64,000 bases of DNA from Diphasiastrum complanatum (GCA_029204225.1 CM055112.1:29230703-29294702); one strand, 5' to 3'. Shown: positions 1 to 11,715, counted from the stretch's first letter. The notes: generated by a model not told the origin, from the letters alone. Numbers and translations: made by a program.

Positions 1-594
1 TTCAGACTTCAAAAAACTGGAATCCCAATCAATCCAAAATCCAACTCAGAATCTGTCCCCAAAAGGTAACCAAAGGCAAAGACAAGCCACACATAAAACC
101 CAAGGCATAATGATCACCAAACGGACCAAATGGCATAGCGGCAAGCCACACGTCGGTGACGTGGACTCTTAGGCGCCGACGACGCAAAAAAGTTGTAGTA
201 AGGGTCCTCCCACTTGGACCAGTCCCGAAGGCGAAACAAAAATGATAATCATCCCCAAGGATTAACGTTATTAAATTTGGAAGAGGTTACATTCATACAT
301 AGACTGACTGGTCTCGGGGCCACCAACATGTGCTGGGCATAGTGCCTGGCTCACACTGGTAGATGGAGTTGAGACCTGGCGACTAGATTTCTGGCGCTGG
401 TTGAGCTACCCAAGTTTCTGTCTGCCGGACTCCCCCTATAGTTCTAGTTTGATTCAGCGCGCCCCCTCTGTCCTGGAATATAGTGCTTTCTGGTAAAACA
501 CGTTTTATTGGACTTAGTTTTTATTTTGCTAATTAAGCTTGGCAAGCTTGGCAGAATCATTCTGGCTCTCGGACATGTTTCTCGCAGTAGAATC
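1..594 (-). mobile_element. Truncated chromovirus LTR
   Basis: This stretch matches the LTRs at 17586-18502 and 22500-23416 nearly base for base in the same orientation, for example the blocks around the tandem TGGCAAG motif near 540. It enters the window already inside the LTR and stops matching near 594, so about 190 bp of the LTR's 5' part (minus-strand sense) are missing. No PPT or PBS is attached. It is a decayed third copy of the family. Confidence 0.8.
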
Positions 595-873
595 AACTTG
601 GTCGAATTGACTGTGGTTCATGGCTCGTAGGGATGCTTGCCATTCTTTCCTTCCCGTTTCTCTATCCTTCTTCACCTCACTAAACATAGTCATCATTTCA
701 GTTGATAAGTATTGACGCATCTTCACTTCAAAGAGGTCTTGTTGCGCCTCTGGTATGGGTTCATCTCTTGGTGTAGGTTTAGAAGGGACACCCATCTCAT
801 CTTGGGGAGGTGCCACTGTCGAGTGCATATGCTCTTTCTTTCTCGACTTGGATCTAGAGCCATCTCGATGCAT
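529..873 (-). pseudogene. Unrecognised charged ORF, possibly a gag remnant
   Basis: The 114-codon reading frame is rich in Lys, Arg, Glu and Ser. It contains an acidic/basic stretch around VKKDRETGRKEW that looks helical. Its last 20 or so residues are encoded by the truncated LTR at 1-594, so the frame is a chimera of LTR and unknown sequence. It lies just left of copia-1. I recognise no domain. A gag-like or chance ORF is equally possible. Confidence 0.25.
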
Positions 874-910
874 GCGGAAGCCGTATTCTTGAACCTGCTC
901 CTCTCTGTCT

Positions 911-1523
911 TGATGAATTCACACGTGTGGGATGCCCTACACATGTACTTTTGATCTCCTAAGCCCAATAATACCATAAAGATCAGACTAACATTGATTG
1001 ACAATAGGAAAGCTGATCATACAAGAAATATTATTGTATTACACGCAAGATCTGTCAACAAAATATGAAACTAAGTGCAATAAATGTCTCAACTCGACTA
1101 GAGAGAGAATATGAAAGTAGAAAACTCGAGTAGAAAGAGAGAGCACAAAGAGCTTAGTCTCCAAATTTGCATTACACACAAATTTCATCATTTTCTCAAT
1201 GAGAGTACATCACATATATATAGATCCATGGACTCTCCTCCTACTTGAGTTGAATTGGAGTTATGAATCCACCTCTCAAGCTATCTAGACTTATTCAAGC
1301 CACCTCAATATGTCTAATTGTGCCACCTAGTCTTTTCATGCATTAAATGTGGCATGCAAAGTACAAATGACAGTTCATATGGTAGCTCGAGTTTCTACTT
1401 CTACCTACTTTGAATATTTTATTCTAAGATGGGTCTTCACTAAGCCAAAAGAGCTCAATTCATCTTTGGCATTTCTAGGACCCCTACTTACAACATTAGA
1501 TAGATTTTTTTAATATTTCAACA
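911..1523 (-). repeat. 3' LTR of copia-1 (613 bp)
   Basis: On the minus strand it starts TGTTGAAATATT at 1523 and ends GAATTCATCA at 911. It matches 4724-5040 over their shared part, including the CACACGTGTG palindrome at 920-929. The flanking CTCCACCT at 1524-1531 is the complement of a purine-rich PPT (AGGTGGAG), which fixes the inner edge. Confidence 0.85.
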
Positions 1524-1531
1524 CTCCACCT
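1524..1531 (-). other. Polypurine tract of copia-1
   Basis: AGGTGGAG on the minus strand abuts the TGTTG start of the 3' LTR, as expected for the plus-strand primer of a copia element. Confidence 0.75.
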
Positions 1532-1541
1532 AAAAAAGCAT

Positions 1542-2710
1542 CTAATGTGGATCAAGCATCAATCTTGAGATAAGACCAAGATTAGATCTATGCTTTGAGA
1601 AGGCACTTTTGCAAAGTAGCTTTGTGAGAAGATCAGCAATACATGAAGATGTGTCGACATGTTCCAAGTTGATTTCACCTCCAATGAGCTTTTGTCTTAC
1701 AAAATGGTGTGCGACTTCTATATGCTTGCTTCTTGCATGAAAAATAGGATTGTTTGCAAGAGTTTGGGATGATATGTTGTCACACTTGATCAAGGGAAGA
1801 TCATCCACTTTGATGCACTTTAGCTCCATGATTAACCTCTTAATCCAAAGCACCTCTTTAGTTGTTGTAGTGAGTGCTTTGTACTCGGCCTCACAAGAAG
1901 ATAGAGATATGGTATCTTGCTTCTTTGAAAGCCAAGACACAAGATTGCCTCCAATAAAGATAGTATATGCATTAATGGACTTTCGATCCATTTTATCACT
2001 TGCAAAATCGGAATCCGAATAGCCAACAATGGTTAGATCTTCATTCTTGTAAAATAAACCATAATCTTGAGTAGAAGATACATATCTTAGAACTCTCTTG
2101 GCCATCTTCCAATGTTGGATCTTAGGATCTTGCATAAATTGACTCAATTTGTGCACACAATAGCTCAAATTGGGTTTAGTGATAATAAGCCAAATTAAGA
2201 AGTCTATAAGACTCCTATAAAGTGTGATGTCCTCGAAGGATCTTTCATCACCTTTAATAGGGTTTTTTACATGTTGCTCCATGGGAGTATCTATGCCTTT
2301 ACAATTTTGCATATTGAATTTTCTCAACATAGAAAAGACATATCTAGATTGACAAATAAAAGCATACTCTTCATGAAAATCAATCTCAAGGCCTAAAATG
2401 TAATGGATCTCTCCTAGATCTTGCATTTTAAATTCTCCTCCTAATGCATCCTTAGTTTCTTGAACTAGCATCAAACAACTTCCACTAAGAATAATGTCAT
2501 CTACATAGATTAGAGAAATGACAATATTACTACCATCAGACTTTAAGTACATAGAAGGATCATAGTCACTAAGCACAAATCCTAATGAAAGTAGAAAGTT
2601 GTTGAGTCTTGAATACCATGATCTAGGTGCTTGCTTCAAGCCATAAAGACTTCTAAATAGCAAACACACCTTAGATTTATCCTTGATAAATCCTTGAGGT
2701 TGTTCTTTGA
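1542..2710 (-). pseudogene. copia-1 pol: RT C-terminal half plus RNase H
   Basis: The frame reads through the copia RT thumb motif (SLYGLKQAPRSWY), the catalytic YVDDIIL, the LGLEI/D block, and the RNase H end with DSDFASDKMDRKS, SSCEAEYKAL and IADLLTKLL. The last motif is the usual C-terminus of Ty1/copia Pol, 11 residues before the stop. The ATG at 2669 is not a real start. Translation would have come from the Gag-Pol frame, which here begins with a QPQGF-like block just upstream and then joins integrase sequence at a deletion. It would encode DNA synthesis from an RNA template plus RNA degradation, but without fingers and palm N-terminus it is inactive. Confidence 0.9.
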
Positions 2711-2735
2711 AGATGAGAAGTGCACATCCGAGTGT

Positions 2736-4273
2736 ATGAGCTCCAATGGATGTGTAGTCTTAATAGATGACTTTGAAAAAGGCTTCTTATGAGATTTAGA
2801 TATGGCACAAGCCTCACATGGCTTTAAATTTTTGGAGATAAGATTGGGCAGGCCAATAGCTTTGGCTTTCTTGACCATGGACACCATAGAACTATAGTTA
2901 GGATGCCCCAACCTTCTATGCCATAGTTCCTCCAAAGAAATATGAGAAGCAAAAGCACCACCACAAGAGTTAGCATACTCTTTGGGATCAAGCTTGTAGA
3001 TTCCACCATATCTAGACCCAAATGCAAGGATCTCATCATGCTTCTTGATTGTATATGTATCAACATTGAAATTCACATCTAGTCCACTATCAAGCAACTG
3101 CCCAACACTAATAAGATTTCTTGTTAACGTAGGAACAAAAAGTACTTTAGACAGAGAAAGAACTTTTGATGATAAAAGCTTTAAGGGAATGGTCCCTATG
3201 CCTTCAATAGCACACTCATGATCATTTGTTGTGTAGATGGACTTCTTGGCTCCTTCATAAGGTGTCATGGATGAAAAAGAATGCTTAGAACTATACATAT
3301 ATGAGGAAGCTCCACTGTCGATGTACCATGAACCATCCTTCTTGAAAGGTGATGAAGAAAAACTCGAGACCATAAGAGATCTCTCTCCATCACTTGCATG
3401 AGCATCTTCCTTCTCTTCATTGGACATGTTCGCTTGCTTGAATTGACTCTTCTTCTTGAAGCAATTGGTGGCATAATGCCCCTTATTGCCACAAAAGAAA
3501 CACTTGATGTTTTTCTTCTTCTTCTTGGATGTGAAAGCTTGAGAGGACTCATCCTCTTCTCCTTTCTCCTTGGAAATAAGATTGTTCTTGCTTGAAGAGG
3601 GTTGGTGTTGATTCTTACTTCTTGACTTGTGCTTGTCTTTGGTAAAGAGAGCTTTACCATCAATGTTGAGAGACAATCTTTCCATTTTCAAGAGTTTATA
3701 CTCTTGTCTTGATTCTTCAGAAATGAGCACACTTTGGAGTGCTTCCAAACTTGGTAGCTCCTCCTTAATGGCAAAACTCTGAACAAGGTTGTCATATTCC
3801 TCCTTTAACCCATTAAGTATGACTTGAACAAGTTCATTTTGGTTGATGGAGTCTCCTATGCATGACAATTCTCTATGGAGGTCTTTAACTCTCATTACAT
3901 AAGCTGAAGCACATTCATCACTTGTCTGTGCACTTTGAGAAATTTGGTTTCTTAGTGTTAGAATGCTAGAAGTATTCTTTGCCTCATAGATGGACTTGAG
4001 AGTATCCCAAGCATCTTTGGCATTAGTACAATCACCAATTTCTCTTAAGATGCCATTTGAGACATTCATTTTAATGTAATGCAGAGCCATCCTAGCTTTG
4101 TTTTAGTACTTTGGAATTTCTTGAGAAATTTGTGGTTCTTTTTCAATTCCAAGTACAATATCCATCACATCTTGTAGAATTAAGACAGATTCCATCCTAA
4201 CCTTCCAAATTGAGTAATTGGAGGTTGACAATCTTTCACTTGCTTCTAATAGAAAGACACCCATTGAAGTCAT
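2736..4273 (-). pseudogene. copia-1 gag, protease and integrase N-terminus
   Basis: The Gag start is best placed at 4273 (MTSMGVFLLEASERL). It runs through a UBN2-type gag domain with a TAA stop after IPKY near 4103. It continues as gag (MALHYIKMNV), a CCHC zinc knuckle (CFFCGNKGHYATNC), the aspartic protease site WYIDSGASSYM, and the gag-pre-integrase motif LWHRRLGHPNYSS with a following CEAC. It ends at the integrase start LELIHSDVHFSSSK. There the frame jumps to RT sequence out of phase. The stop and the deletion make this a pseudogene. Order and motifs are those of Ty1/copia. Confidence 0.9.
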
Positions 4274-4476
4274 AAAGAATGATGGAACTAAAAAAAGATG
4301 GATGAAAAAATTGTTTATCTTCTCACTATAGGAACCAATCAAGGGTGAAAAACCAAATCCTATGTAAGACTAAGCAAAAAACTGTGAAATAGGTCTCACT
4401 AGTTTGACAATCTCTCTAAAACAAGATTTGAATCATCAAAAAAGATGAAGTATGGCAAAAGTTATGGTTCTTTGAG

Positions 4477-4492
4477 TTTCACACGTGTGAAA
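4477..4492. repeat. 16-bp palindrome with G-box core
   Basis: TTTCACACGTGTGAAA is a perfect palindrome in the 5' leader of copia-1, between its gag start and 5' LTR. Its core CACGTG is the G-box bound by plant bHLH and bZIP factors. The same 10-mer CACACGTGTG recurs in most copia LTRs and leaders of this window. Confidence 0.7.
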
Positions 4493-4723
4493 TACTCCAA
4501 AAATGTCAAATTGACTCAAATACAATCTATTTGTATGAAACAATTTGCCTAGAACCTATAAATTTTGTCTAAATCACATATAGATGAGATTGGTTGTGTG
4601 TTTCACCTACCCACCACTCTCCTCCTCTCTCGAGTTCAGGATCTTTCTTTACTACATTTTGATCTGAATTATTCCATCCTGATCGATTGAGAATATGCTC
4701 CTTTCAACCCCACATCTACCACT

Positions 4724-5040
4724 TGTTGAATTCACACGTGTGGGATGCCCTATACATGTACTTTTGATCTCCTAAGCCCAATAATACCATAAAGATCAAA
4801 CTAGCATTGATTGACAATAGGAAATTTGATCATACAAGAAATATTATTGTGTTACAAGCAAGATCTATCTACAAATAATAAAACTAAGTACAATAAATGC
4901 CTCAACTCGGCTAGAGAGAGGATATGAATGTACAAACTCAAGTAGAGAGAGAGAGAGAGCACAAAGAGCTTAGTCTCCAAATTTGCATTACACACAAATT
5001 TCATCATATTCTCAATGAGAGTACATCACATATATATAGA
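4724..5040 (-). repeat. 5' LTR of copia-1, truncated
   Basis: It matches 911-1230 with scattered differences, from the TG at 4724 to a shared run of TA repeats at about 5030-5040, after which the sequences part. About 300 bp of the LTR are lost on the right. The sequence left of 4724 reads AGTGGTAGATGTGGGG on the minus strand, beginning with TGGTA like an initiator-Met primer site but otherwise diverged. Confidence 0.8.
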
Positions 5041-5689
5041 AGCCTTCCCACTATATCAATTTGTCTTGGTCGTCACTTTCATTTTAAGGAGAGTGAAGAT
5101 TGTAAACAGGCTGGAATTGTGGTGTAGATCTTGCATAATCTAGACATTCCAGTTCTTGATGTTCTTGGGTTGTCCAAGAATCAAGAAATGTGTGTTTCTT
5201 GATCCTTGGACTTTCAATATGTTGTTTAGTAGTTATTTTCTTGTTTCTTGCTTTCAGTTCTGTTGATCTATAGATTAAACTGAGCATTTTTTGTTAGTTT
5301 TTTTCTAACGTTTTAGAAGTAGTTAGTATCAAGAACCGATTGGAATTCATCAATATTGCATGCAGATCTATAGATGAATGGTTTGAGTTGCATGTTTGAT
5401 TGTGTGCTTGCAATTGGAGTGAACGCAACCCGAGTATCCCACTGACAGGTTGGAAAATATATTACAACGAAACCATATCCTTCTGCCTAATCTGGCTTTG
5501 AATTAAGAAAATCATATTTAAAGAGCCAACCGCCTAGAACGGGCAGAAACACCCAGATTTCAGAGATAAGGAATCAAGAGAAAAGCAATACTAATTGCTT
5601 CACAGATTCTCAGTGCAGAAATCTGTGAACATTTGGTGCCATTCCCATCAACACAGACACACAACCTACACAAAGCTGCAATCTCTGTG
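5041..5689. other. Non-coding, nothing recognised
   Basis: AT-rich unique-looking sequence between copia-1 and the first TCTCGACCGAG array. I see no gene, RNA or terminal repeat here. Confidence 0.5.
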
Positions 5690-6225
5690 TGCTCCAAACG
5701 GATCTTGAAGTTTCACGCTCTACATCTTGATCGAGCCCGTCACTCTAGTTTTGATCGGGCCCTCCACATAAACTCTCGACCGATTCCTAACTTCCCATCT
5801 TGACCGAGTCCAGGGCTACAACCTCAACTGGGTCCTACTCATTAGATCTCGACCGAGTATCTGCATTACATCTCGACCAAATACTTCACTCAGATCTCGA
5901 CATAATCCTTGCATCAGATCTCGACCGAGCCTCTAAGTCAGATCTCAACCGAGAATCCTTACATTAGATGTTGATCGAGCCTTCAGTTAAGATCTCGACA
6001 GAATCTCTCACTTAGATCTCGACCGAATTTTTCAGTCCCCGATCTTGACCAAATCTCTCACTTGGATCTCGACCAAATTTTTCAGTCCGATCTTGACCGA
6101 ATTTTTCAGTCTGATTTCGACCGAGTACTTTGTCAACAAGTCTCGACCGAGCCCATTTTTTCAAATCTCAACCGAGTCATTGCATTGACATCTTGACCGA
6201 ATAGAGCTCTACTTCAAAGTCAACT
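5690..6225. repeat. TCTCGACCGAG degenerate array 1
   Basis: About 20 copies of a core close to TCTCGACCGAG, each followed by a variable 8-15 bp tail such as CTTCACTCAGA or TTTTTCAGTC. Spacing is roughly 20-30 bp and irregular. The core itself is a short inverted repeat (CTCG/CGAG). The same unit forms arrays at 10680-10900 and 11340-11715, on the other side of the gypsy-3 element. Confidence 0.8.
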
Positions 6226-6442
6226 TCATATTTGACCAGACTTATACACTAGCCAATTGACACAAGTATCAATCAAATCTTTTGTATTATCACTACCTTG
6301 AATACTGTGACATTTGGATACACATATCACAATACTCTGATTAATATACCTTCATATATTTTACATCCAGAGTGTAAAAACCAAAAAAACAAAAAAAAGG
6401 AAGCCCAAACCAGACCAGCCTAAGGTACTCTAGACCTTCCAC

Positions 6443-7143
6443 ATGGATCATTCTTACGATCCTAATTCCACAGAGGATTATCCACCAAAGATGGTATCTC
6501 CTTCCACAGAACAAGCGAGATACAATCGATACTCCCACATGAAATCACTAGTCCATGAGCCATCTACAAACCCTTTTGAGAGATGGGAGCCTATGAGAGC
6601 TGAAGTTGCCTATGACCGACCACAATTTCGTGCTGTTGAGTCCTCTCGTGCAAGAGCTCACTTAAATGGGGCTTTTGCCAACCATGGTCCTCGTATTGAA
6701 AAATGCACACCCAAACTAGACCTTCCTAAGTACGACGGAAATTCAGATCCTCAAAGATTTTTTCAAGTCTTTGAGAATGCTTGCAAGTCTATGGTGAGAC
6801 ATCTCTCGAAGCCATGGTACAACTGTTCTCGATGACCATGATCGATCAAGAACATGAATGGTTCTTCAACTTGGATCATGAAGATAAACGTGATTGGTCA
6901 CTCTTGAAAGAATCCTTCATCAAGCGACTCAAACCATTTCATTTGATAGAGAGTCCCTTTGTCAAACTAAGTAATATTAAAATGACAAAGGATGAAAAAG
7001 TACATGACTACATTGAACATTTTAAACGCTTGAAAAGTCAGGTACAAGAACAACCCACAGAGTCAATGCTCATCATCTGGTTTCTAGTTGGACTTCCCAA
7101 ATGGATCAGACATGAACTCAGATCTAATGATGAATACACATAA
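6443..7143 (+). pseudogene. gypsy-3 gag core
   Basis: Two overlapping frames (6443-6835 and 6781-7143) together form a retrotransposon Gag domain: PKLDLPKYDGNSDPQRFFQ, then EHEWFFNLDHEDKRDW, LKESFIKRLKPF and VHDYIEHFKRLKSQ. The switch between frames near 6790-6835 is a frameshift. The Gag would form the capsid of the virus-like particle. The frame ends with a TAA at 7141, in the middle of the normal protein. Confidence 0.8.
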
Positions 7144-7283
7144 TTAAAACATGCCATGTTTGACGCCATCCGAGAAGAGGACGAGGGATCGGATGTTGAT
7201 GAACCTAGAGAACGGAGAGCACACCGTGCTATCCAAGACTCTAAATTGAACGACGACACTTGAGAACAATGTGGAAATCTTAG

Positions 7284-8150
7284 ATGGAGTTGCTTAACCA
7301 GCAACACCAACAAAAAATGGAAAAACTTACGAAGGAGTTTCAAAACACCCTAAAATCTATACATAGCTCCATGCCAGGTAAGTTACCCAATGGCCAGATA
7401 CATCATAGACGTTATAATAAATGGTGCCCTCATTGTAGAGGTGCACACACGGGAAATGAATATCCATCTTATCAATCGGTACCAGATACCTCTTTGATTA
7501 AATGTGAAATATGTGGCTTCATGGGCCATTCCTCTTTTTACTACTACTACAATCCATGGAACCAACATCACAACCAATCAGGAGGACAATACCAGCCTCC
7601 TAGAAACCAATTTGTTTTACTGAACCCATCACATCAATATCCTCCACGAAACAATCCCCAAGTTCATATCCCGATCTGCCCAGACAACCCAAACACGAAC
7701 CTCAACCTCAATTGGCACTCTTAGCTCCACCTCCAAGGGGCCATCCAGATGTAGGAGCACAAAAACATTGACCCCATGAAGAATCAACTCAAACCCATTT
7801 TGTCGATCACTCCTATAATCCATCATACAGTCAAGATGCCACACCCACTTTTGGTAGTTCCGAACACTATCATGAGGATACCTCATGCTCATGCAAACAA
7901 GATGAGTATTCTCCAAATCTAGAAACTCCAGGACTGCTAGCCATCCAAGATGGCTATGCCATTGCTCAAGGGCCTATGAGCAACAAGTGTTTCATCTGTG
8001 GCAAAACGGGCCATTTTATGGTCGATTGTAAAGTAAAAACCAATACCATGCCGAGTGTCCAGACTATGTTCGAAAACATAGCTTCAAAGATTTCTCAAAG
8101 CAACCAAATAGGATCCCACCTGCACGCCACATCCTGTTAGAGTCCTTACT
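7284..8150 (+). pseudogene. gypsy-3 gag C-terminus with zinc knuckle
   Basis: A coiled Gln/Glu/Lys stretch is followed by cysteine motifs. CEICGFMGHSSFYYY near 7504 lacks the last Cys, but CFICGKTGHFMVDC at 7988-8029 is a perfect C-x2-C-x4-H-x4-C knuckle for RNA binding. The segment between them is rich in Pro, Asn and Gln. The frame is broken by stops at 7722 and later. Confidence 0.75.
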
Positions 8151-8255
8151 AGAGCTCTGTGCCAAAATCAACAACAACAGCTAAACATAGAAAAACATGC
8201 TGACCATACGGGAAGCTCTTTAACAGCTTCCACATTATAAATTCCTCAGATTCCA

Positions 8256-8833
8256 ATGAATCTGATGAATATTGGTGTTGCTAAGGGGACTAGCATCACC
8301 TTACCAATGCACTGCAAAGATTATCCAACAATATCTGCTATCCTCGATAGTGGATCAGGCGTAAACATCATGGCTTTGTCACTAGCAAGGTCATGGGGAT
8401 TCAATACCTTAGAACTACCACGATTCAAATTCCGTATGGCCGACAACGAGTAATTGACTCTGTAGGTCACTTATCAAATATACCAGGTCGTATTGTAGGA
8501 GTCAAGTTTACCATAGATTGTGTCATCCTAGACCTACCTGATGATGCACAAACATATGAACTCCTTCTTGGCACACCCTGACTACAAATGGCAAGCGTCG
8601 TCCAAGATTGGAAGCATAGTAAAATAACCTTCGGCAACAATGAAAAACGAGTCATTGTTGCCTCGGCTGGACACATTAAGGCCACCAAGGTTTATGATGA
8701 TTGGTCATCTACAACATATGACGATTCCAATAGTGTTCCAATCCAGTTGAAAGGGCACTATACAAGATCAACCGATATAATCAACTGGGGTCAAGCACTG
8801 GCCACTGTGTGGATTCCAATAGATGCTGGATAG
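8256..8833 (+). pseudogene. gypsy-3 aspartic protease region
   Basis: ISAILDSGSGVNIMALSLA contains the retropepsin active site (DSGSG). It is followed after a frameshift near 8440 by DCVILDLPDDAQTYELLLG, which fits the second half of the domain (usually a hydrophobic strand and an LLG). It would cut Gag-Pol; it is broken here. Confidence 0.75.
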
Positions 8834-9159
8834 AAACCGCCGCAGAAGACACATATATTCTACCATCACCTACAGACATAGAGATGCCCATCATTCCATT
8901 AATGATGATAGACCCAATTCCTATAGCTTGGTGCCTAGGAGAATCTAGAATCTCTGCCGCCCACGTTTCGGAAAACAGTATTCTCTCCTTGAATGATGAA
9001 GTCATGACTGACGACGAACATGCGCTTACGTATCTCGATCAACAATGTTACACACCAAAATTGATTCCAAAACAGATTAAGTCGCCCTCTGGATCACATG
9101 CAATTCACATCCAAAGTACCCAACACAATGGCCTATCTACCCAAACCTAATGTCTACCA

Positions 9160-10200
9160 ATGGAATATGTATCCAGACGAAGTCTGGGATGCAATAAACG
9201 AAGAATTGATTCGAGAGGCAACCACACCGCCTTCTCCACTATTGAGAGACCAAAGCAAATGCGTGAAAAGCTTAAACAACCCATCAAGCCGTTGTCCGAA
9301 CAACAAAAGAACCATCTTTCTGATAAAGTTTCGACATCTGGTAGCGCATCCACATCGATGATTTCCAAAGTTTTAGAGAACTTTGTGGAACTTCCTTTTG
9401 ACCTACCAAGCAAATTCAAAGATTTCACACTTGATGTCGTGGTCATCCAGTTGTCGCAACTCCAACAGGAACCTACACAAGCTTCCCAGTCCTTTGAAGG
9501 ACCCGCCAAGACCATAGAGCTCAATCTTAAAGATCCTGATGAGGACGTGGATCACATTGTTCATGTTGGAACCCACCTCACACCCGGTCAACTTCTTGAT
9601 CTGGAGACTTACTACGCAAATACAGAGATTTATTTGCCTAGAATTATACTAAAATGAAGGGGGTCCCACCTGAAATAGCCATCCATACAATTTCATTACA
9701 GGAGAATGCTAAGCCTATTGGGCTAAGTCTTACCATTGTAACCCAGTTTATCATGAATGGATTGACAAAGATATTAAGAAGCTCCTCGATGCTGGTTTTG
9801 TTTATGAAGTCCAACACACGGATTGGGTATTCCCTAGAAAAACGGCAAGCTTTGTATTGTGTTGATCTCAAAAACCTTAATGCAGTTACTAAAAAAGACC
9901 ACTTCTCGTTACTCTTAACGACACAAATACTCGAGGAAATGGTAGGAGCTGAAGCTTTTATCTTCTTAGATGGTTTTAGTGGCTATTTTCTTGTCCAAAT
10001 AGCCCCTAAGGATAAACACAAGATAGCTTTTGCCACGAGTTTATGCTTATAACATCATGCATTTTGGCTTATGCTACGCCCCTTCCACGTTCTAATGCGT
10101 CATGCAAATGGCGTTCCAAGATTTGTTACATCAAATTGGCGAGATTTACCTAGATGATTTGGGTGTACATTCTTTTGTAAAAAAGCACCTCGAAGCCCGT
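9160..10200 (+). pseudogene. gypsy-3 RT N-terminal half
   Basis: After an acidic linker (9160-9657), the RT frame continues with a PIGLSLT-like block, CVDLKNLNAVTKKDHFSLL (the usual DYRKLN..T.KDHFPLP block), a FLDGFSGYFLVQIAPKDKHKIAFAT stretch of which the D-G-F-S-G-Y part is the first catalytic strand, and then in other frames FGLCYAPSTF and EIYLDDLGVHSF, the YxDD box. The sequence leaves RT about 60 bp later. Stops and at least three frameshifts are present. Confidence 0.8.
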
Positions 10201-10249
10201 AAATGGCGGTCGTCTACGAGCTACTATGCAGAGTTGTTTTTTGTTGACC

Positions 10250-10679
10250 CAATATAACTCCATCACTATTGTCTATATTTATGTTACATTGTTCATAAAT
10301 TTTTTTTAGTTTTTATTTTTTACTTTTCACTTTTCACTTTTTCTTTTTTTATTTTCTATATATGCTTATTTTTTATATTTTTTTGACCGTCCATATTTGT
10401 ACATACTGCATTCTTATTTCCCATATTTTTTTTTTCTCATGGATATCTATTTAGATTCACAAGGAGTGTTGCAGCTCAACATATGATGGTCTAGTTCACA
10501 AGGATAGATTTTATAACTTTTTTGATCTAGATCACTTTTGCAATTTTGATATCTCAGATTTTCCATCCATAGCACAAATCTGATAATTGAGATAGTTAAT
10601 TTCACTGAGAACTTCCACATGTTTTGACATTGTCACATTTTACTTCATGAAGTTCTTCAACACCATCGTTGAGATAGAG
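10250..10679. other. T-rich non-coding stretch
   Basis: Long T-rich runs, including repeated ACTTTTCACTTTT blocks near 10320, then ordinary AT-rich sequence. No gene is seen. Confidence 0.5.
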
Positions 10680-10900
10680 TACTCAACAAGAACTTGCATC
10701 AAATCTCGACCGAGTCCTCTGGTTGGCATCTCAACTAAGTCCTCTGGTTGGCATCTCGACCGAGTCAGTTTGGTCAACGTCTCGACCGAGTCACCTAGTT
10801 AACGTCTCGACTGAGTCTCCTACATAAGATCTTGACTGGACCGAGTCCCGACAGTTCAACAAGGTTACTCCAGTCTAACCGAGCTTGTCACTTCAAAAAT
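10680..10900. repeat. TCTCGACCGAG degenerate array 2
   Basis: About eight units of TCTCGACCGAGTC with tails such as CTCTGGTTGGCA and AGTTTGGTCAACG. They share the core with arrays 1 and 3, but the tails differ between arrays, so each array seems to have expanded locally. Confidence 0.75.
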
Positions 10901-11339
10901 CTTGATCAAGCCAAGTCACTACAAATGGCTATAAGGAACTAAAGAACAAAGTCATTTGCACCTCAGTGACATGCAAACTTTCAGCAACTTCTGGTGAATG
11001 ATTTCTGGCGATCTTCCAGCTCCCATCACCATTTCTGGCGCTCTTGCATATGATCAATCCATGCTCACTCACACACTCAGTTCCTTCCGTGTCATCCTCA
11101 ACCATTACGCAACCGCAAAGAGCACCATCAAACATCACTTCTAAGAAAACCTAATGTGCCAAAAATCCAACTTTTTGCACAAGACATGCTGAGGGCTAGT
11201 GCGGCTAGAGCTCCAATCAAGCTCTAGTTTCACTATTGTGAAACACATTTACCATTACAATACCACCGTTTCCATACATCCTTATCATAATCATTTTTTT
11301 TTTGTTTTTTTTTTCATAACCATTGTTTTACACTACTAT
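10901..11339. other. Non-coding between arrays
   Basis: No gene supported. There is an inverted repeat AGAGCT...AGCTCT near 11208-11226 and a T-rich run near 11295. Confidence 0.4.
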
Positions 11340-11715
11340 GTTCTCAACCAACTCCTTTGTTCAGTTCTCAGCTGAGTCCTCTGTTCAATTCTTGCCCGAG
11401 TCATTCCAGATCGGTTTTCATCTGAATACCATAGTTTGCATCTCCACCGAGCCATTTCATCAACTTTGGACCGAACATTAGAGTTACTATCTCGACCGAG
11501 CATTACAGTCATCATCTCGACCGAACCATTCCATCACCATCTCGACCGAACCATCCCATCACCATCTCGACCGTTGAACCATCCCATCACCATCTCGACC
11601 GTTGAACCATCCCATCACCATCTCGACCGAACCATCCCGTCACCATCTAGACCGAACCATGCCGTTACCATCTCGACCGAGCCAAGTCCCAACAAACTTC
11701 TGTTATAAATCTCAA
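11340..11715. repeat. TCTCGACCGAG array 3, most regular
   Basis: Units of about 22-26 bp with the form CATCTCGACCGAACCATCCC. The middle (11500-11690) is the most uniform part of the three arrays, which suggests the most recent expansion. A 90-codon frame across it merely translates the repeat. Confidence 0.8.

Larger units (their letters stand above)
911..5040 (-). mobile_element. Ty1/copia retrotransposon copia-1, internally deleted
   Basis: A minus-strand copia element. From right to left it holds a truncated 5' LTR (4724-5040), gag, zinc knuckle, protease, gag-pre-integrase, the first few integrase residues, then abruptly the C-terminal half of reverse transcriptase and RNase H, a PPT and a 3' LTR (911-1523). 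The integrase core and the N-terminal half of RT are missing, with the junction near 2710-2735, so it cannot move on its own. Its closest relatives in the window are copia-2 and the mini-LTR at 32337. The right LTR is cut off at 5040, so no target-site duplication can be read. Confidence 0.9.
6443..10200 (+). mobile_element. Decayed Ty3/gypsy element gypsy-3
   Basis: Gag, zinc knuckles, protease and the first half of RT can be followed on the plus strand through many stops and frameshifts. The element stops abruptly within RT near 10200, with no RNase H or integrase. No LTR or PBS could be paired on either side. The TCTCGACCGAG arrays flank it, but whether they belong to its LTRs is not shown. 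The gag (RFFQVFENAC, later DYIEHFKRL) resembles that of gypsy-5 at 47815-48388. Confidence 0.8.

Noticed and set aside
5690-6225. CRISPR-like array
   Set aside because: Units are degenerate, spacing is irregular, no cas genes, and the sequence is eukaryotic.
10467-10500. 3' LTR start of gypsy-3 (AAGGAG followed by TGTTGCAGCTC)
   Set aside because: No matching 5' LTR start was found left of 6443, so the border cannot be supported.
11436-11708. 90-codon ORF rich in His, Ser, Thr and Pro
   Set aside because: It only translates the TCTCGACCGAG array; periodic in step with the DNA unit.
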